Positions 1 through 6,891 of a DNA stretch of 16,132 nucleotides are shown piece by piece. Within the stretch, counting starts at the first letter, position 1. Every line of letters begins with the position of its first letter. The stretch lies in NCBI GenBank assembly GCA_018267355.1, contig JAFDYP010000156.1, forward strand, positions 1 to 16,132. Direction: 5' to 3'. The stretch is from Bacteroidota bacterium. GTDB lineage: Bacteria; Bacteroidota; Bacteroidia; Chitinophagales; LD1. The notes under the pieces were generated by a model. The model had not been told where the DNA came from. It searched no databases and was given only the letters and a program-made list of their open reading frames with translations. Both the position numbers and the translations under genes were made by a program.

Positions 1-524
1 CGAAGAAAGCTGCCGCACCCGCCAAAGCCGCCAAAAAAGCAGCGCCCAAGAAGGCAGCAGCAGTGGTAAAGAAAGCGGCTAAGAAGGTGGCACCAAATAA
101 AGCAGTGAAGAAGGCGGCCAAGAAAGTAGCGCCTAAAAAAGTGGTAAAGGCAGCTAAGAAGGTAGCTAAAAAAGTAGCACCTAAGAAAGTGGTGAAGGCC
201 GTAAAGAAAGCAGCAAAGAAGGTAGCACCTAAAAAGGTGGCAAAGGCTTTAAAGAAAGTAGCCAAAAAGGTAGCTCCAAAAAAGGTAGTGAACAAAGCGG
301 CACCTAAGAAGGTCGCTAAAAAGGCCGCACCAAAGAAGACTGTGAAGGCTATCAAGAAAGTGGCTAAGAAAGTAGCTCCGAAGAAAGAGGTGAAAAAGGC
401 AGCGCATAAGAAGGTGGTAAAAGCTGTCAAGAAGGCCGCCAAAAAAGTAGCTCCTAAAAAGGTAGTGAAGAGGGCGGCACCAAAGAAGGCAGCTAAAAAG
501 GTAGCCGCTAAGAAAAAGAAATAG
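1..524 (+). CDS. Histone H1-like Lys/Ala-rich DNA-binding protein (5' end outside window)
   Basis: The reading frame is open from the first full codon at position 3 to TAG at 522-524, followed directly by an in-frame TAA. The GTG at 63 is therefore unlikely to be the true start: the 20 codons before it (K/A/P) have the same composition, and the gene begins before the window. The visible protein consists almost only of Lys, Ala, Val and Pro, with a few N, T, I, L, H, E and R. It has no aromatic, Cys, Asp, Gly or Ser residue in the part after 63. It is built from repeats around KKVAPKK and VKAVKKAAKKVAPKK, like eukaryotic H1 tails and bacterial H1-like/AlgP-type proteins. The inferred role is non-specific DNA binding or compaction in the nucleoid. 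The low-complexity tail leaves the family uncertain, and a folded N-terminal domain could lie outside the window. Obg follows 42 bp downstream on the same strand. Confidence 0.8.
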   Translation, partial: KKAAAPAKAAKKAAPKKAAAVVKKAAKKVAPNKAVKKAAKKVAPKKVVKAAKKVAKKVAPKKVVKAVKKAAKKVAPKKVAKALKKVAKKVAPKKVVNKAAPKKVAKKAAPKKTVKAIKKVAKKVAPKKEVKKAAHKKVVKAVKKAAKKVAPKKVVKRAAPKKAAKKVAAKKKK

Positions 525-566
525 TAATCAGATAGATCGCTTTTCGCAGAGCGAGAGGCTAGTGGG

Positions 567-1583
567 ATGGAAAACTTTATAGACTATGTCAAGATACTCG
601 GGCGCTCCGGACACGGTGGCCCGGGGTACTCGCACTTTCACAGGGAGAAGTTCGTGCGCAAGGGCGGGCCTGACGGCGGCGATGGCGGCCGTGGCGGCCA
701 TATCATCCTGCGTGGCAATAAGCAACTGTGGACCCTCCTACACCTAAAGTACCGCAAGCACATATTCGCAGAAGATGGCAAGCGCGGTGGCAGCTCTCAC
801 TCTTACGGCCGCAGTGGTGAGGACATCATCCTGGAGGTGCCGCTGGGTACAGTCTGCAAGGATTTTGAGACAGGCCAGATCATCTGCGAGATCAATGAAG
901 ATGGCCAGGAGGCCATCATGCTGGAGGGCGGTATGGGCGGCAAGGGCAATGCCTTCTTCAAAACTGCCACCAATCAATCTCCCACCTATGCACAGCCGGG
1001 CATGGATGGTATAGAGAAATGGGTGCTCATTGAGCTCAAGCTACTCGCAGATGTGGGTATGGTGGGCTTCCCTAATGCGGGTAAGTCCACGCTACTGTCT
1101 GTGATGTCTGCAGCTAAACCGGAGATCGCTGATTATCCCTTTACCACACTGGTGCCGAGCCTCGGCATGGTCTACTATAAGGATGCGCATTCCTTTGTGA
1201 TGGCAGATATACCGGGTATCATAGAGGGTGCCTCTGAGGGTCGTGGCCTGGGCATCCGGTTCTTGAAGCATATAGAGCGCAATGCCTGCCTGCTCTTTAT
1301 GGTGCCGATAGATGCGGACGATATTATTGGTCAGTACAAGATCCTGCTAAACGAGCTCAAGAAGTTTAACCCTGACCTGCTGCTCAAAGACCGCATGCTG
1401 GCGATCACCAAGACCGACATCGTAGATGAAGAAACACGTACGCTGATAGAGAAAGACCTCAAGAAGAAGATGCCACGCAAGCAGCCGATAGAGTACATCT
1501 TTATCTCCTCCGCTACGGGCTTTGGCATCGAGAACCTGAAAGGTAAACTCTGGAACCGCCTCAACGAGATCAATCCTGATTGA
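567..1583 (+). CDS. obg: Obg-family ribosome-associated GTPase
   Basis: Obg (CgtA) is an essential GTPase involved in 50S ribosome maturation and stress signalling. The 338-residue protein has the glycine-rich Obg fold at about 1-160, with [16 protein letters not shown] near 29-44 and [15 protein letters not shown] near 121-135. The G domain follows, with G1 GFPNAGKST at 167-175, G2 YPFTT at 190-194, G3 DIPG at 214-217 and G5 SSAT at 314-317. The G4 box reads TKTD (281-284) instead of NKxD; from memory, TK/SKxD variants are usual in Bacteroidota Obg. The protein ends soon after G5, so the C-terminal OCT domain of many Obg proteins is absent. ATG 567 gives the expected family N-terminus. No clear Shine-Dalgarno or TAnnTTTG promoter lies in the 42-bp gap before it, so it may be co-transcribed with the H1-like gene. 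Confidence 0.96.
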   Translation: MENFIDYVKILGRSGHGGPGYSHFHREKFVRKGGPDGGDGGRGGHIILRGNKQLWTLLHLKYRKHIFAEDGKRGGSSHSYGRSGEDIILEVPLGTVCKDFETGQIICEINEDGQEAIMLEGGMGGKGNAFFKTATNQSPTYAQPGMDGIEKWVLIELKLLADVGMVGFPNAGKSTLLSVMSAAKPEIADYPFTTLVPSLGMVYYKDAHSFVMADIPGIIEGASEGRGLGIRFLKHIERNACLLFMVPIDADDIIGQYKILLNELKKFNPDLLLKDRMLAITKTDIVDEETRTLIEKDLKKKMPRKQPIEYIFISSATGFGIENLKGKLWNRLNEINPD

Positions 1584-1633
1584 TTTTAATCTCGCGTTGG
1601 TTTAACTCCATTTTGTTGTGTCCTTATTAAAGG

Positions 1634-1641
1634 CACCTTTG
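1634..1641 (+). promoter_or_regulatory. Possible -7 promoter element upstream of the phosphodiesterase gene
   Basis: CACCTTTG lies 17 bp before ATG 1659 and matches the Bacteroidota -7 consensus TAnnTTTG except at its first base. A TTTG/TTG run lies about 15-18 bp upstream, slightly closer than the usual 19-21 bp. The context (75-bp gap after obg) fits a promoter, but the match is imperfect. Confidence 0.3.
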
Positions 1642-1658
1642 CGCCTATTCATTTCCTT

Positions 1659-2534
1659 ATGCGCGGGTTGCTTGGCTCCATACTATTGGCTGTATCTCTT
1701 TCCTGCATGGCAGGTAGTGCAGATAGCATCCCTACCGGGAAAAACGAACTGCATATACTGACCTACAATGTCAAGTTTCTGCCCGCTATCCTGGTCAGCC
1801 AGCATCACCATCCGATCAAACGCGCCAAGTATATACCGCAGGCGCTGATAGCAGATACCGTAGATGTGATCGTGTTTGAGGAGGCCTTTGATGCGACTGC
1901 GCGACTTAGGCTGATACGGGGTTTGAAGAAGGAGTTTCCTTACATCACTGGCCCAGCAAATAAGAAAGCCAGCTTCAAATATTGCAGCGGTGTCTTTATG
2001 GCGAGCCGCTACCCTATGCGGGAGCTGGATGAGGTACAGTACAAAGAATGCATCAGCTACGACTGCATGGCGCGCAAGGGTGGCCTGATCAGTGAAGTAA
2101 CGCTACCCGGTGGCCGCCAGATACAGATCATAGGCACACACATACAGGCTCCGGGAGAGGACTCTATCAAGATACATCAGCTGTATCAACTGCGCCGGAT
2201 GATGGACAAGTACAAACGTGCCAATGTGCCGCAACTGGCCTGTGGCGACTTCAATGCCTGCCGGGCAGACAAACCACTTTATGATACGCTGATCCACATC
2301 CTCGGCGGGCTGGACGGACCTATCTGCGGCGATCAGCAATGCTCCTCAGACCATCAGCACAATGATATGGAGCACTACGGCCCCGACCAGAACCTGGTAG
2401 ACTATCTGCTCTACTGCCACGCTCAGCCACCGCTATTTACGGAGCGCCGGATCATTAAGTACCAGTACCAATGGTCAAAAAAGCACAAAGATCTCTCCGA
2501 TCACTATGGTGTGCGGCTAAAGCTCATATTCTGA
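1659..2534 (+). CDS. Secreted sphingomyelinase-like endonuclease/exonuclease/phosphatase-fold phosphodiesterase
   Basis: This 291-residue protein belongs to the Mg-dependent endonuclease/exonuclease/phosphatase (EEP) superfamily. Residues 1-22 form a Sec-type signal peptide (a hydrophobic stretch, then an Ala/Gly-rich cleavage region). C16 lies in a poor lipobox, so the protein is more likely exported than lipidated. Fold motifs are in order: LTYNVKF with N37, FEEAFD with E75, GTHIQA with H161, GDFN with D197/N199, D248 in LVDYLL, and SDHYGV with D281/H282. The segment KECISYDCMARKGG (129-142) resembles the KGC..D..A.KG signature of bacterial neutral sphingomyelinases, which makes phospholipid or sphingolipid headgroup cleavage the best guess; the substrate is not proven. 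A generic secreted nuclease or phosphatase is the alternative. All metal-binding and catalytic positions appear intact. It is monocistronic or loosely linked to obg. Confidence 0.8.
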   Translation: MRGLLGSILLAVSLSCMAGSADSIPTGKNELHILTYNVKFLPAILVSQHHHPIKRAKYIPQALIADTVDVIVFEEAFDATARLRLIRGLKKEFPYITGPANKKASFKYCSGVFMASRYPMRELDEVQYKECISYDCMARKGGLISEVTLPGGRQIQIIGTHIQAPGEDSIKIHQLYQLRRMMDKYKRANVPQLACGDFNACRADKPLYDTLIHILGGLDGPICGDQQCSSDHQHNDMEHYGPDQNLVDYLLYCHAQPPLFTERRIIKYQYQWSKKHKDLSDHYGVRLKLIF

Positions 2535-2591
2535 TGCAATAAGACAGCTCCACCCCCGTCTTTCCGCGCGACTGCTTAGCTAAAACTTAGA

Positions 2592-2599
2592 TACATTTG
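2592..2599 (+). promoter_or_regulatory. -7 promoter element of the EamA transporter-serC unit
   Basis: TACATTTG matches TAnnTTTG exactly and ends only 7 bp before ATG 2607. No convincing -33 TTG is visible at 19-21 bp upstream. If used, the transcript would start at or within a few bases of the ATG, giving a leaderless or nearly leaderless mRNA. Confidence 0.5.
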
Positions 2600-2606
2600 C
2601 CGCGCC

Positions 2607-3518
2607 ATGGATAGGAAGGACGACTTACAAAACTGGCTACTGCTCGGGCTGCTTACATTGATCTGGGGCACCTCTTATATCCTTATCAAGAAAGCACTTG
2701 TCGTATTTTCTCCGGTACAGGTGGCTGCGGCACGGGTGAGTATTTCGTTTCTGGCTTGTATACCATTTTATATCCCTGCACTGCGGGCCATCCCACGCGG
2801 CAAATATCACCATCTGCTATTCCTGGGCGTGATCGGCATTTTTGTTCCTGCATTTCTTTTTGCCTACTCACAGACACGTATCAATAGTGCGGTGAGTGGG
2901 ATCATCAACTCGTTATCCCCGCTATTCACCGTACTGACCGGCCTCGTGATCTGGCGTGTACAGACACCGGCAATGAAGGTAGTCGGAGTACTCATAGGTC
3001 TATTGGGTGCTATCGTGTTAGTTTTTGGCAAGAGCGGTTTTGATATGAATGGAGATATGATCTATGCGCTGATGCCTGTAGTGGCTACGCTGTTTTATGG
3101 CCTTAACTCTAATTATGTCAAGCAGCATTTCACCGGTACCAATCCGCTATACGTCACGGCGCTCAGCATCGGTTTCATAGGCATACCGGCGGGGCTGATC
3201 CTGTTTAGCACTGATTTCATAGCGCGCGTAGAGGGTACCGGCGGCCTGCAGGGACTGGCATGCGTCAGCTGCCTCGCCATCTTTGGCACTGTGTCAGGCT
3301 GGCTCATTTTCTACCGGCTCATACAGCGGCGCGACCCTCTCTTTGCCGCCTCTGTCACTTACCTCGTGCCCATTGTAGCCATAGGCTGGGGCCTCAGAGA
3401 TGGCGAGACCCTGAATATTTACCACGGTATCGGTATGCTGCTGATACTTGCCGGCGTGTATTTTGTGAGTCGAGCCAAGAGCGGTCCCGCCAGTACTCCG
3501 CAGAGTATCAAAGTTTAA
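2607..3518 (+). CDS. EamA/DMT-family transporter (10-TM)
   Basis: This is a 303-residue integral membrane protein with two tandem EamA domains (about 10-140 and 150-290) and about ten hydrophobic helices. The N-terminus LLTLIWGTSYILIKKAL is typical of the family, as are SVSGIINSLSPLFTVL-like and TVSGWLIFYRLIQR segments in the two halves. EamA proteins export metabolites such as amino acids or purines; the substrate cannot be told here. ATG 2607 is supported by a TAnnTTTG element just upstream. serC begins 12 bp after the stop, so the two genes are probably one operon. That placement hints at, but does not show, a link to amino-acid metabolism. Confidence 0.9.
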   Translation: MDRKDDLQNWLLLGLLTLIWGTSYILIKKALVVFSPVQVAAARVSISFLACIPFYIPALRAIPRGKYHHLLFLGVIGIFVPAFLFAYSQTRINSAVSGIINSLSPLFTVLTGLVIWRVQTPAMKVVGVLIGLLGAIVLVFGKSGFDMNGDMIYALMPVVATLFYGLNSNYVKQHFTGTNPLYVTALSIGFIGIPAGLILFSTDFIARVEGTGGLQGLACVSCLAIFGTVSGWLIFYRLIQRRDPLFAASVTYLVPIVAIGWGLRDGETLNIYHGIGMLLILAGVYFVSRAKSGPASTPQSIKV

Positions 3519-3530
3519 TAGTTTTATCGC

Positions 3531-4613
3531 ATGAATAAGATCAATTTCTATTCCGGCCCATCCATTTTACCTCTTTCAGTATTGGAGCAGGCCAAAGCTG
3601 CTATTGATGATTTTGCCGGGATGGGGCTATCCATACTGGAGATATCCCACCGCGCCAAGCCATTCGTAGAGGTGATGGATGGCGCGCGGGCTATGATCAA
3701 AGAACTCATGGGCCTGGATGATGACTATGAGGTGCTCTACCTGCAGGGCGGCGCCAGCTCACAGTTTCACATGGTGCCGTACAATCTGCTGAATGGCACC
3801 GAGACGGCAGGCTATATCGATACAGGTACCTGGGCGCATGGTGCCCTGACGGAAGCGCGGCTCTTTGGTGAGGTACACGTGATCGCCTCGTCTAAGGATA
3901 GCTACTACGACCACATCCCAAAGACCTGGGACATGAGCGGCAAGCCATACAAGTACATACACATCACTACCAATAATACGATCTATGGTACGCAGTGGGA
4001 TATAGCCTCACTGCAGCGCCTGCGTGGGCAAACTGATACACTGGTAGCGGATATGAGCAGCGACATCTTCTCGCGGGAGATAGACTACTCTATGTTTGAC
4101 CTGATCTATGCGGGTGCACAGAAGAATGCGGGAGTAGCCGGTGCGACCATCGTAGTAGTACGCAAGAGCATCCTCGGCTCTGTGAAGTGGACCCTGCCCA
4201 AGATGATAGACTACCGTGTACATATAGAGAACGCCTCTATGAAAAACACGCCATCTGTTTTTGCGGTATACTGCTCTTACCTCGTGCTGAACTGGATCAA
4301 GGAGCAAGGCTTAAAGAACCTCTACCTCCACAATGAGCGCAAAGCGCAGCGGCTCTATGAGGCTATCGATGACTCTAAAATATTCAAGGGTAATGTGGCC
4401 AAGGAAGACCGCTCTATGATGAATGTGTGCTTCACCGCTCATGATCGTGCGCTGGAGCCTAAATTCAGCGAACTGGCAAAAACTAAGGGTCTGGTAGGAA
4501 TAGAAGGACACCGCTCGGTGGGTGGCTTCCGCGCATCTATCTACAATGCCATGCCAGAGAGTGGTGTGGAGGCGCTGATCGCCGCGATGAAGGAATTTGA
4601 GGCAAGATTATAG
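3531..4613 (+). CDS. serC: Phosphoserine aminotransferase
   Basis: SerC transfers an amino group from glutamate to 3-phosphohydroxypyruvate to make phosphoserine in serine biosynthesis, and an analogous reaction serves pyridoxal phosphate synthesis. The 360-residue length is standard. Visible family marks are NFYSGPSILP at the N-terminus, ISHRAKPF (38-45) with H40/R41, LQGGASSQF (71-79) for PLP phosphate binding, W101 stacking on the cofactor, ADMSSD (173-178) with D174, and YAGAQKNAG with the PLP-lysine K198. The C-terminus has EGHRSVGGFRASIYNA for substrate phosphate binding. No serA or serB lies beside it. It follows the EamA transporter by 12 bp. Its TAG stop overlaps the end of the convergent membrane-protein gene: the last Leu codon TTA is, on the other strand, that gene's TAA. 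Confidence 0.97.
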   Translation: MNKINFYSGPSILPLSVLEQAKAAIDDFAGMGLSILEISHRAKPFVEVMDGARAMIKELMGLDDDYEVLYLQGGASSQFHMVPYNLLNGTETAGYIDTGTWAHGALTEARLFGEVHVIASSKDSYYDHIPKTWDMSGKPYKYIHITTNNTIYGTQWDIASLQRLRGQTDTLVADMSSDIFSREIDYSMFDLIYAGAQKNAGVAGATIVVVRKSILGSVKWTLPKMIDYRVHIENASMKNTPSVFAVYCSYLVLNWIKEQGLKNLYLHNERKAQRLYEAIDDSKIFKGNVAKEDRSMMNVCFTAHDRALEPKFSELAKTKGLVGIEGHRSVGGFRASIYNAMPESGVEALIAAMKEFEARL

Positions 4614-5906
4614 ACCCACTTTTTTGCCGAGCAGCGGGATTTTCTTTTCGTCTATCAGATATATAGCTACGAATATCAATAGCGGCATGACCACTACTTT
4701 ATAGCGTACAAGATTGCCGAGAACGGGCGTCATGATGCCTATCATGCAGAGGTAGGGGATGGTGCAGGCTAGTATGAAGAAGAGCAGGTTAAAGTTGATC
4801 TCCGTCCTCTCAGTCTTGTAGAGGATAGCAACGACGAGTAGCGCTATCAGTGCCAGATTCTCTAGTGCGCTGAGAAGCATCATTGGGTTGCGGGTATGCC
4901 AGAGGTAGGGTTTCTCCATGGCATTCCAGAGGCCGACGGGGAGGTTCTTTAATATGGACCAGATGCTCTGCTCCAGCGGTGGTACGTAGCTGTAGCTGCC
5001 GGCCTTCATATACATGGCCTCTGCTATCGCATGCTTTTGCTTCATGGCGATGAGGAAAACAAAATCGAGCTTAGGTGCCAGCGGTGAGACGATCGCTACT
5101 ACGGCTACGGATAGTGCCAGTACCGCGAGGTATTTGATCCCGGCGGCATTCATATCTGTTTTGCCAGAAAGGATGTAGTAAGCCACTATAGCAGGCAGCA
5201 GGCATAGCAGCAGAAAGTACTTGATCACAAAGAGCAGGAGCGCACCGGTGATAAAGCTCAATATGGCTATAAGTTTTTGCTCTCTGATAGAAAGAAATCC
5301 ATATAGCAATAATCCCAGTGCGAGGATCATGATCGATTCCTTCAGCCCGCCGGAGGTCCAGAAGAGGAACGAGGGGAATAGCATGGTGAGCAGCGCCCAT
5401 TTCTTTTTACCGTCAGGCAGGAAGCGCTGGAATACTTTTAGTAGCAGGATGCAGCCGATAAAGGATAACAGGCAGAAGAAGACTGTATGGAGGTGCATAT
5501 TCTCTCCCGATAAAAGCATCATAGCCGCGTTCAGGCGGATCATGAAGCGGTTCTCGTTGAAGGGCATGCGGTCGGTAAAATTGCGCTCCCAGTTCTTCAT
5601 CTGTGAGGTGTAGGCTGTGAGTGATGAGTCTTCACTGCAGGTCATGAGGCCGATGAAGGCAGCTTTATTTTCGCCGAAGGCGGTATGGATGTAGTGCGCG
5701 TCGTCGTAGAACTTGTAGATATCGCTCGTAGACCTATCCTTGTAGTAAAATGTATAGACTGCCCACAGGGCAAAGCCAAAAAGAAGTTTGAGGCCAAACA
5801 ATGCCGGCGGCGCCCAGGCCGGTAGCTCCTCCAGCCGCATAGCGCGCCAACGGTAGATGCCAAAGGCTATGAGCGCGGCTATCAATATGGCTATCAGTAA
5901 ACCCAT
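4608..5906 (-). CDS. Polytopic membrane protein, GT-C/Wzy-like, function unknown
   Basis: Starting at ATG 5906 the protein has 432 residues with about ten or more hydrophobic helices. A TTG at 5939 would add 11 polar residues, but the protein then begins directly with a membrane helix (GLLIAILIAALIAFGIY), so the ATG is preferred. After the second helix there is a long, probably extracytoplasmic loop containing YYKDRSTSDIYKFYDDAHYI and a cluster of acidic residues. Later come FPSFLFWTSGGLKESIMI and, near the end, NLVRYKVVVMPLLIF. This layout (acidic first loop, S-G-x-K-[ED] motif, conserved Arg near the last helices) resembles GT-C-type glycosyltransferases and Wzy-like polymerases that use polyprenyl-linked sugars. 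This is resemblance only, and no family is firmly recognised. It is divergent from efp and overlaps serC tail-to-tail by 6 bp. Confidence 0.75.
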   Translation of the reverse strand: MGLLIAILIAALIAFGIYRWRAMRLEELPAWAPPALFGLKLLFGFALWAVYTFYYKDRSTSDIYKFYDDAHYIHTAFGENKAAFIGLMTCSEDSSLTAYTSQMKNWERNFTDRMPFNENRFMIRLNAAMMLLSGENMHLHTVFFCLLSFIGCILLLKVFQRFLPDGKKKWALLTMLFPSFLFWTSGGLKESIMILALGLLLYGFLSIREQKLIAILSFITGALLLFVIKYFLLLCLLPAIVAYYILSGKTDMNAAGIKYLAVLALSVAVVAIVSPLAPKLDFVFLIAMKQKHAIAEAMYMKAGSYSYVPPLEQSIWSILKNLPVGLWNAMEKPYLWHTRNPMMLLSALENLALIALLVVAILYKTERTEINFNLLFFILACTIPYLCMIGIMTPVLGNLVRYKVVVMPLLIFVAIYLIDEKKIPLLGKKVGL

Positions 5907-5981
5907 GGTCGTGCGTCTAAGTTGTACATTATCTGTCAAAGTATCTAATAGTAGTGCGCCTTATAGCCCTTTTGGCCCTAC

Positions 5982-6011
5982 TTGGCAATCAGGTTTAAAT
6001 GGTTATTTTTG
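5982..6011 (+). promoter_or_regulatory. efp promoter (-33 TTG, 19-bp spacer, -7 TATTTTTG)
   Basis: TTG at 5982-5984 and TATTTTTG at 6004-6011 are separated by exactly 19 bp, matching the Bacteroidota housekeeping promoter (TTG/TTTG, about 19-21 bp, TAnnTTTG). The -7 element ends 27 bp before ATG 6039, giving a leader of about 20-24 nt. This is the best-formed promoter in the window. Confidence 0.75.
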
Positions 6012-6038
6012 CCACCTCAAAACACCAAAGAATAAAGA

Positions 6039-6599
6039 ATGGCTACTACAGCAGACATCAGAAACGGACTTTGCATCGAGTGGAATCACGATATCTTCCA
6101 ATTCATAGAATTTCAGCACGTTAAACCGGGCAAGGGCAATGCCTTTGTACGCTGCCGTATGAAGAGCTTCAAGACCGGCCGTGTGCTGGAGCATACCTTC
6201 CCGTCTGGCCACGAGATCATCACTGCGCGTGTAGTGAGGAGGCCTCACCAGTTCCTGTATGCTGACTCTATGGGCTACAACTTTATGGACCAGGAGACAT
6301 TTGAGCAGGTACTGATAGACGGCAAAATGATAGAGAACAACGACCTGCTGAAAGAAGGCGATGTGTGTGATGTAGTAGTACACGAGGAGAATAGCCAGAT
6401 CCTGGCATGTGAACTGCCAAACTTCGTGATACTGGAGGTGACGTCTGCAGACCCTGCCGTAAAGGGCAACTCTGCCTCAAACGTACAGAAGAACTGCGTA
6501 GTAGAAACAGGCGCAACGATCAAGGTGCCAATGTTCATCGATGCCGGTGAGAAGATCAAGATCGATACCCGTACGCGTGAGTACATGGATAGGGCGTAA
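6039..6599 (+). CDS. efp: Translation elongation factor P
   Basis: EF-P binds the ribosome between P and E sites and relieves stalling at polyproline stretches. The 186-residue protein has the three beta-barrel domains of the family. Domain I carries the tip loop VKPGKGNAF with K32 at the position that is post-translationally modified in many bacteria. Domain II includes the TFPSGHEI and FLYADSMGYNFMDQETFEQ region. Domain III ends with GATIKVPMFIDAGEKIKIDTRT-type sequence and REYMDRA, the classic EF-P signature. No EpmA/EpmB-type modification gene is nearby, so the modification state of K32 is unknown. It has its own promoter and a strong intrinsic terminator (6647-6678), so it is probably monocistronic. 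Confidence 0.97.
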   Translation: MATTADIRNGLCIEWNHDIFQFIEFQHVKPGKGNAFVRCRMKSFKTGRVLEHTFPSGHEIITARVVRRPHQFLYADSMGYNFMDQETFEQVLIDGKMIENNDLLKEGDVCDVVVHEENSQILACELPNFVILEVTSADPAVKGNSASNVQKNCVVETGATIKVPMFIDAGEKIKIDTRTREYMDRA

Positions 6600-6603
6600 T
6601 GCT

Positions 6604-6638
6604 TTAGACATGAGACGTTAGACTAGAGACATTAGACA
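6604..6638. repeat. Five-unit heptamer tandem repeat (NNAGACN)
   Basis: Directly after the efp stop there are five consecutive 7-mers: TTAGACA, TGAGACG, TTAGACT, AGAGACA, TTAGACA. The core AGAC is invariant and bases 1, 2 and 7 vary. It is a short degenerate minisatellite between the stop codon and the terminator hairpin and lies in the efp 3' untranslated region. Confidence 0.7.
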
Positions 6639-6646
6639 ATACAATG

Positions 6647-6678
6647 AACAGCCGGTTTTAGCCGGCTGTTTTGTTTTT
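6647..6678 (+). terminator. Intrinsic terminator of efp
   Basis: A perfect 9-bp stem (AACAGCCGG at 6647-6655 with CCGGCTGTT at 6662-6670) and a 6-nt loop are followed by the T-rich tract TTGTTTTT. It lies 48 bp after the efp stop. This is a textbook Rho-independent terminator on the plus strand. Confidence 0.9.
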
Positions 6679-6743
6679 AGTGCCTGTTGGATTAGATGGC
6701 TTTTGACTGATTGACCAGCTGACAAGAATCTGTCTACCCGAGG

Positions 6744-6771
6744 GTAGGGGCAGGTCGCGACCGGCCCCTAC
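6744..6771. repeat. REP-like 28-bp palindrome with a second overlapping dyad
   Basis: The arms GTAGGGGC (6744-6751) and GCCCCTAC (6764-6771) flank the 10-bp self-complementary core GGTCGCGACC (6753-6762); only the single A/G bases at 6752 and 6763 do not pair. A second dyad, CTACCC-GA-GGGTAG at 6734-6747, overlaps its left arm, so two hairpins compete. No T-tract follows, which speaks against a terminator. GTAGGGGC-type palindromes are, from memory, common dispersed intergenic elements in bacteria (REP/MITE-like). The rest of 6679-6891 holds no gene that can be supported. Confidence 0.7.
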
Positions 6772-6891
6772 ATGATTGTCTACTGTTCCTTGCCCCTTTT
6801 GGCAGACAGTCCACACCCATTCCGCTAACATCATTTTGCGGCAATCAATCCTAGCCGGTCTATCCTCCACTACTTTAGCTGACAGGTTTTT

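Noticed and set aside
63..65. GTG at 63 as the start of the H1-like gene
   Set aside because: The same frame is open to the window edge with the same K/A/P composition, so the gene starts further upstream.
535..560. TCGCT...AGCGA dyad between the H1-like gene and obg
   Set aside because: The 5-bp stem with an 8-nt loop and no T-run is within chance expectation.
5907..5939. TTG at 5939 as start of the membrane protein gene
   Set aside because: It adds only 11 polar residues in front of a membrane helix. ATG 5906 starts right at the helix.
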